DNA of 64,000 nucleotides. Origin: Mesorhizobium sp. SCN 65-20 (GTDB lineage: Bacteria > Pseudomonadota > Alphaproteobacteria > Rhizobiales > Rhizobiaceae). How positions within the stretch are numbered: position 1 is the stretch's first letter; each line of letters starts with the position of its first letter. Under the pieces are notes generated by a model that saw only the letters and a program-made list of their open reading frames with translations, searched no databases and was not told the origin of the DNA. The position numbers and the translations under genes are program-made. The DNA lies in contig MEEF01000006.1 of assembly GCA_001724355.1 (NCBI GenBank), forward strand, positions 62,001 to 126,000, read 5' to 3'. Of this stretch, positions 60,011 to 64,000 are shown in pieces.

Positions 60011-62032
60011 ATGACCGAGGCGGCTGGATACCGGCCGCGGTTCGGCGCGGCCGTCACAGGCAGCGGAGTCCGTTTCTCCGTGTGGTCCGGGGCGGCCGAG
60101 CGTATCTGGGTGTCGGTCTTCGACGCCTCGGGCAAGGCCGAGGCCGAACGCCTCGAACTGGCACGCGAAGGCGATGGTGTCTTCGCCCTGACGGTCGCCG
60201 GGTTGGGGGAGGGGACGCGCTACGGGTTTCGGACCGACGGCAAGTTCGCTCCCGAGGAGGGCCTCTGGTTCGATCCCGACAAGTTGCTGATCGATCCCTA
60301 TGCCCTGCGCATCGATCGTGCCTACCGCTATGACGAGCGCCTTGCAGCACGCCGCGGCACGGGAGGCGACACGGCTCCGCTGATGCCGAAGGCGATGGTC
60401 GCGTCACCGCGCTCCCTGCCGCCTCCGCCCGTGGTCTTCCGCCCCGGCGGCCTGATCTACGAAGTTCCGGCGAGAGCCTTCTCGATGCTGCACCCGGCGG
60501 TGCCGAAAAGCCTGCGCGGAACGATCCGCGCACTGGCGGAGCCGGCGGTTGTCGAGCACCTCGTCAAGATCGGGGTTTCGGCCGTAGAACTGATGCCGGT
60601 CACCGCAACGATGGACGAGCGGCACCTTCCGGCGTTGGGGCTCAGCAATGCCTGGGGCTACAATCCGGTCTCGTTCATGGCGCTCGACCCGCGCCTGGCA
60701 CCAAACGGCATCGAGGATCTGCGCGAGACCGTCGCCGTTTTGCGCAGTGCCGGCATAGGCGTCATCCTCGACCTCGTCTTCAATCACACGGCGGAGAGCG
60801 ACGAACACGGACCGACGCTGTCGTTGCGCGGCCTGGATAACCGGGCCTACTATCGCGAGGCGTTCGACGGACGCAGCCTTTACGTCAACGACACCGGTAC
60901 CGGCAATACGGTCGCCTGCGACGAGCCGATCGTTCAGGAACTCATCCTCGACAGCCTACGGCACTTCGTCCTGGCTGCCGGCGTCGATGGCTTCCGCTTC
61001 GACCTTGCGCCGGTCCTCGGCCGGGTCGGCCGCGAGTTCAGCGCTGATGCTCCCTTGCTCCGAGCGATGCAGACGGATCCGATCCTGAGCGACCGGGTGC
61101 TGATCGCCGAGCCTTGGGACGTCGGCCAAAATGGCTACCGGCTGGGCGCATTCCCTGCGGCCTTCCTTGAATGGAACGACCGCTATCGCGACGACGTTCG
61201 CCGGTTCTGGCGCGGCGACCGCGGCACGATCGCGGCACTCGCCACGAGGCTTGCCGGATCCTCGGACATCTTCGGCGGCGCGCAAACGCGCAGCGTCAAC
61301 TTCGTCGCCGCTCACGACGGCCTGACGCTTGCCGACGTCGTCCGCTACGAGCGCAAGCACAACGAAGCCAACGGCGAGCACAATCACGACGGCCACAACG
61401 AGAACTTCTCGTGGAACAACGGTTTCGAGGGCGAGAGCCGCCATCCCGAAATCACGGCCAATCGCGATCGGGACGTAAGGGCGCTGCTTGCGACCCTGTT
61501 TTGCTCGCGCGGCACAATCATGCTGACGGCCGGCGACGAGTTCGGCCGCAGCCAGCGCGGCAACAACAATGCCTATGCCCAGGACAACGGCCTGACCTGG
61601 CTGGACTGGGTCGATCGCGACGTCGAACTAGAGACCTATGTGGCTGGGCTCGCCCAACTCCGGCGCGCTGTGCCCGCCTTCGCGGAGCTCGGTTTCTTCA
61701 GCGGCGGGCCCGGTGCCCCCTCCGGCTTGCCTGATGTCGAGTGGCTGGCCGAGAACGGCCTGCCGATGACCGACGCAAGCTGGCACGATCCCGACCGGCG
61801 CCGCCTCGCCATGCTGATCGGCCACGGCACAGGATCGGGCGGCAGGCTGGCGGTGATGATCAATGGCGAGCGCCGCGCCGCCGTCTTCCAGCTTCCGACG
61901 CGGCAGGATTATCTGTGGAACGCACCGTTGGAGCAGGTAGCTCTGGCCGGCGGCCGCATTTCGGTACCGCCGCGCTGCATCCGCTTTGCAGTCGAGCGGA
62001 CGCTCGACGATTATCCGGGAGATGGGCGCTGA
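60011..62032 (+). CDS. glgX: Glycogen debranching enzyme (isoamylase type)
   Basis: A 673-aa GH13 enzyme that cleaves alpha-1,6 branches left by GlgP. An N-terminal CBM48-like domain (GVRFSVWSGAAERIWVSVFD) leads into the barrel with GVDGFRFDLAPVLGR (nucleophile Asp), VLIAEPWDVGQNGYRLG (acid Glu) and NFVAAHDGLTLADVVRYE. GDEFGRSQRGNNNAYAQDNG is a GlgX signature. The stop overlaps the next gene (TGATG). Confidence 0.96.
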   Translation: MTEAAGYRPRFGAAVTGSGVRFSVWSGAAERIWVSVFDASGKAEAERLELAREGDGVFALTVAGLGEGTRYGFRTDGKFAPEEGLWFDPDKLLIDPYALRIDRAYRYDERLAARRGTGGDTAPLMPKAMVASPRSLPPPPVVFRPGGLIYEVPARAFSMLHPAVPKSLRGTIRALAEPAVVEHLVKIGVSAVELMPVTATMDERHLPALGLSNAWGYNPVSFMALDPRLAPNGIEDLRETVAVLRSAGIGVILDLVFNHTAESDEHGPTLSLRGLDNRAYYREAFDGRSLYVNDTGTGNTVACDEPIVQELILDSLRHFVLAAGVDGFRFDLAPVLGRVGREFSADAPLLRAMQTDPILSDRVLIAEPWDVGQNGYRLGAFPAAFLEWNDRYRDDVRRFWRGDRGTIAALATRLAGSSDIFGGAQTRSVNFVAAHDGLTLADVVRYERKHNEANGEHNHDGHNENFSWNNGFEGESRHPEITANRDRDVRALLATLFCSRGTIMLTAGDEFGRSQRGNNNAYAQDNGLTWLDWVDRDVELETYVAGLAQLRRAVPAFAELGFFSGGPGAPSGLPDVEWLAENGLPMTDASWHDPDRRRLAMLIGHGTGSGGRLAVMINGERRAAVFQLPTRQDYLWNAPLEQVALAGGRISVPPRCIRFAVERTLDDYPGDGR

Positions 62033-63669
62033 TGACCGGCAAGGTTTCGATGGGCGACGACTGGTGGCGTGGCTGCGTGATCTATCAGGTCTACCCACGC
62101 TCCTACCAGGACAGTACCGGGGACGGCAGCGGCGACCTGGCCGGGATCACCCGCCGGCTGCCCCACATCGCCTCGCTCGGCGCGGATGCCGTATGGCTGT
62201 CGCCCTTCTTCAAGTCGCCGATGGCCGACATGGGCTACGACGTGTCGGACTATTGCGACGTCGACCCGATGTTCGGCTCGCTGGCCGACTTCGACGCGCT
62301 CGTCGCCGAAGCGCACCGCCTGGGGCTCAGGATCATCATCGATCAGGTGTTGTCGCACTCCTCCGACAAGCATCCCTGGTTCGTCGAAAGCCGCGCAAGC
62401 CGGGACAACCCCAGGGCTGATTGGTACGTTTGGGCGGAACCGAAGCCGGATGGAACCGCCCCCAGCAACTGGTTGTCGATCTTCGGCGGTCCGGCGTGGG
62501 AGTGGGATTCGACCCGCCGGCAGTATTATCTGCACAACTTCCTCGCGTCGCAGCCCGATCTCAACTTCCACAACCCCGACGTCCAGGACGCGTTGCTGGA
62601 AACCGTGCGATTCTGGCTCGATCGTGGGGTAGACGGGTTCCGCCTGGATACGGTGAATTTCTACGTCCACGACAGGTGGCTGAGGGACAATCCTCCGCTG
62701 GAGAAGAGCGTTTCGGGCGAGATCGAGGAGAAGAACCCGTACGAATACCAGGACCACCTGTTCGACAAGACGCGACCCGAGAACATCGGATTCCTCAAGC
62801 GCTTCAGGGCCTTGCTCGACGAATACGGCGCGCGCTCCTCGGTCGGCGAGGTGGGCGACGGCGCACGCTCGCTGCAGACGGTGGCGGCCTATACATCAGG
62901 CGGCGACAAGCTGCACATGTGCTACACCTTCGATCTCCTGGGGCCCGCTTTTTCCGCCGAGCATGTGCGCAAATGCGTCGATGATTTCGAGGCGGCTGTC
63001 GCTGACGGCTGGGTTTGCTGGGCCTTCTCGAACCATGACGTGATTCGCCACGTGACCCGCTGGACGCGACCCGGCGGCGATCCCGAGCGGGTGGCCAGAT
63101 TCTCGATCGCGCTGCTTGCCTGCCTGCGCGGCTCGATATGCCTCTACCAGGGCGAGGAACTCGGTTTCGGCGAGGCCGACCTTGCCTTCGAAGACCTCCG
63201 CGATCCCTACGGAATCCGGTTCTGGCCCGGCTACAAGGGCCGCGACGGTTGCCGCACGCCGATGGTCTGGGAGGCGCAGTCCGAGCAGGGCGGATTTACC
63301 GACGGCAAACCATGGTTGCCGATTGCGGACGAGCATCGCGCGCTCGCTGTCGACCGCCAGCAGGCCGATGCGCGGTCCGTCCTGGCGCACTATCGCGCAG
63401 TGCTGGAGGCGCGTCGCCGGCACCCTGCGCTGGTCGCCGGAACCATCAAGATTCTTGCGGCCGAAGGCGATGTGCTGACCTTCGAGCGGGAGGCAAAAGG
63501 CGAGCGATTGTTGTGCGTTTTCAACTTTTCCGACGCTGCAGCGGACGTGCCCCTGCCAGCCGGAGTGCGCAAGATCGAGCCTCTGGAATTCGCCGGCACT
63601 GCGGGACTTTTTGCACCCGGAACGTTACAGGTGCCCGGACTGGCCTACTTCATCGGTCGCTTGATTTGA
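62032..63669 (+). CDS. Alpha-glucosidase (GH13, oligo-1,6-glucosidase-like)
   Basis: A 545-aa GH13 glucosidase acting on small alpha-glucosides. Motifs: VIYQVYPRSYQDSTGDGSGD, GVDGFRLDTVNFYVHD (nucleophile Asp), SSVGEVGDGARS (acid Glu), and AFSNHDVIRHVTRW. It resembles rhizobial AglA-type alpha-glucosidases. The start overlaps the glgX stop (TGATG), so it belongs to the glycogen operon and could split the maltodextrins left by GlgX. No signal peptide is seen, so it is cytoplasmic. Confidence 0.94.
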   Translation: MTGKVSMGDDWWRGCVIYQVYPRSYQDSTGDGSGDLAGITRRLPHIASLGADAVWLSPFFKSPMADMGYDVSDYCDVDPMFGSLADFDALVAEAHRLGLRIIIDQVLSHSSDKHPWFVESRASRDNPRADWYVWAEPKPDGTAPSNWLSIFGGPAWEWDSTRRQYYLHNFLASQPDLNFHNPDVQDALLETVRFWLDRGVDGFRLDTVNFYVHDRWLRDNPPLEKSVSGEIEEKNPYEYQDHLFDKTRPENIGFLKRFRALLDEYGARSSVGEVGDGARSLQTVAAYTSGGDKLHMCYTFDLLGPAFSAEHVRKCVDDFEAAVADGWVCWAFSNHDVIRHVTRWTRPGGDPERVARFSIALLACLRGSICLYQGEELGFGEADLAFEDLRDPYGIRFWPGYKGRDGCRTPMVWEAQSEQGGFTDGKPWLPIADEHRALAVDRQQADARSVLAHYRAVLEARRRHPALVAGTIKILAAEGDVLTFEREAKGERLLCVFNFSDAAADVPLPAGVRKIEPLEFAGTAGLFAPGTLQVPGLAYFIGRLI

Positions 63670-63813
63670 ATGAGCTCAGGTTGACTTAGGGTGAGCATGA
63701 GTCGTGTTGAAATAAAGTTTTGTCGCGAATAGTGTCAGCCACCGCTGGCGGTAGGGAGCCGCTGGCCCGCTCAACGAAGCCGGGCATTCCGGCATTCGGG
63801 TGCTAACCAGGCG

Positions 63814-63841
63814 AGGCCGTGTTTTTACGGGGAACACGCCT
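63814..63841 (+). repeat. Leader hairpin before the oligopeptide-binding protein gene
   Basis: AGGC-(C)-GTGTT pairs with AACAC-GCCT, with one bulged C and a 9-base loop. It lies 20 bases before the ATG at 63861, in a 191-base gap. No T-run follows it directly, so it looks like a 5' leader hairpin rather than a terminator. Confidence 0.45.
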
Positions 63842-63860
63842 AATTGGGAGATGAAAACTC

Positions 63861-64000
63861 ATGCTCAAAAATATGCTGAAAGCGACCGTGTTCGCCACGA
63901 CGCTCGCATTGACCGCAGGCGCGGTATCGATGCCGGCCTTCGCGGAGGTCGTCTACAATCGCGGCAATTCGGCCGATCCGGAGTCGCTCGATCCGCACAA
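63861..64000 (+). CDS. Oligopeptide ABC transporter substrate-binding protein, 3' truncated by window end
   Basis: The first 46 codons of a gene that runs out of the window. A signal peptide (MLKNMLKATVFATTLALTAG..., cleavage expected after PAFA) is followed by VVYNRGNSADPESLDPHK. NxGNxxDPxSLDPH is the usual mature start of OppA/DppA-type peptide-binding proteins (SBP_bac_5). The ribosome binding site is GGGAGAT. It probably opens an opp or dpp operon. Confidence 0.88.
   Translation, partial: MLKNMLKATVFATTLALTAGAVSMPAFAEVVYNRGNSADPESLDPH

Overview
The window is GC-rich, densely coded DNA from an alphaproteobacterium, most likely a member of the Rhizobiales close to Mesorhizobium or another Phyllobacteriaceae genus. 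The reasons are a six-gene group-2 Mrp operon with fused mrpA/mrpB, a rhizobial frcBCA fructose transporter, a fused cysNC, the glgP-glgB-glgC-glgA-pgm-glgX order, and many overlapping or abutting start and stop codons. This placement is inferred from gene content; no search was run. I saw no CRISPR array, insertion sequence, integrase or rRNA. There is one tRNA, tRNA-Gln(TTG).

Region 1 (1-26.6 kb) carries membrane energy-conversion genes. An mrpA(B)CDEFG cation/proton antiporter operon, cut at its 5' end by the window edge, is followed by five unrelated genes (a small exported protein, a beta-propeller protein, and a regulator / DUF899 / small membrane protein unit). Then comes a complete but rearranged set for respiratory complex I: nuoJ, nuoK, an MrpD-like subunit, an 84-aa membrane protein, a second MrpD/NuoL-like subunit, nuoM, nuoN, nuoA-nuoG, all on the plus strand. 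nuoH and nuoI lie in inverted orientation beyond phhB, a 5' remnant of a metallo-hydrolase gene and a CBS-domain gene. No ordinary nuoL is present. Instead the cluster encodes four antiporter-like pumping subunits (two MrpD-type plus NuoM and NuoN). This is the most interesting part of the window: it predicts a complex I variant with an extra or exchanged pumping module, beside a free-standing Mrp antiporter.

Region 2 (26.6-38.1 kb) holds single genes: a shortened periplasmic-binding-protein-like exported protein, small conserved proteins, tRNA-Gln, a VOC-family protein, pyruvate phosphate dikinase, a polysaccharide deacetylase, an acidic low-complexity protein, an acyl-CoA synthetase, a DUF1499 membrane protein, an MBL-fold hydrolase, the biotin transporter subunit BioY with a good terminator, and a UDP-glucuronate 4-epimerase-like enzyme. 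Region 3 (38.1-44.7 kb) has an orphan phage-tail-like DUF2793 protein, the sulfate-activation operon cysD-cysNC-cysQ, and a sugar aminotransferase of the DegT/DnrJ family. The mix of sulfate activation with nucleotide-sugar enzymes would fit surface-polysaccharide synthesis.

Region 4 (44.9-50.8 kb) is a divergent fructose locus: a ROK regulator, an RbsD/FucU-type mutarotase and a PfkB sugar kinase run left, and frcB-frcC-frcA run right. The intergenic space contains a strong AT-rich palindrome whose two arms overlap outward-facing -35 boxes, a good candidate operator for the ROK protein. Region 5 (50.8-63.7 kb) is a complete glycogen operon, glgP-glgB-glgC-glgA-pgm-glgX followed without a gap by an alpha-glucosidase. 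The last 140 bases start an oligopeptide-type ABC transporter binding protein cut by the window end.
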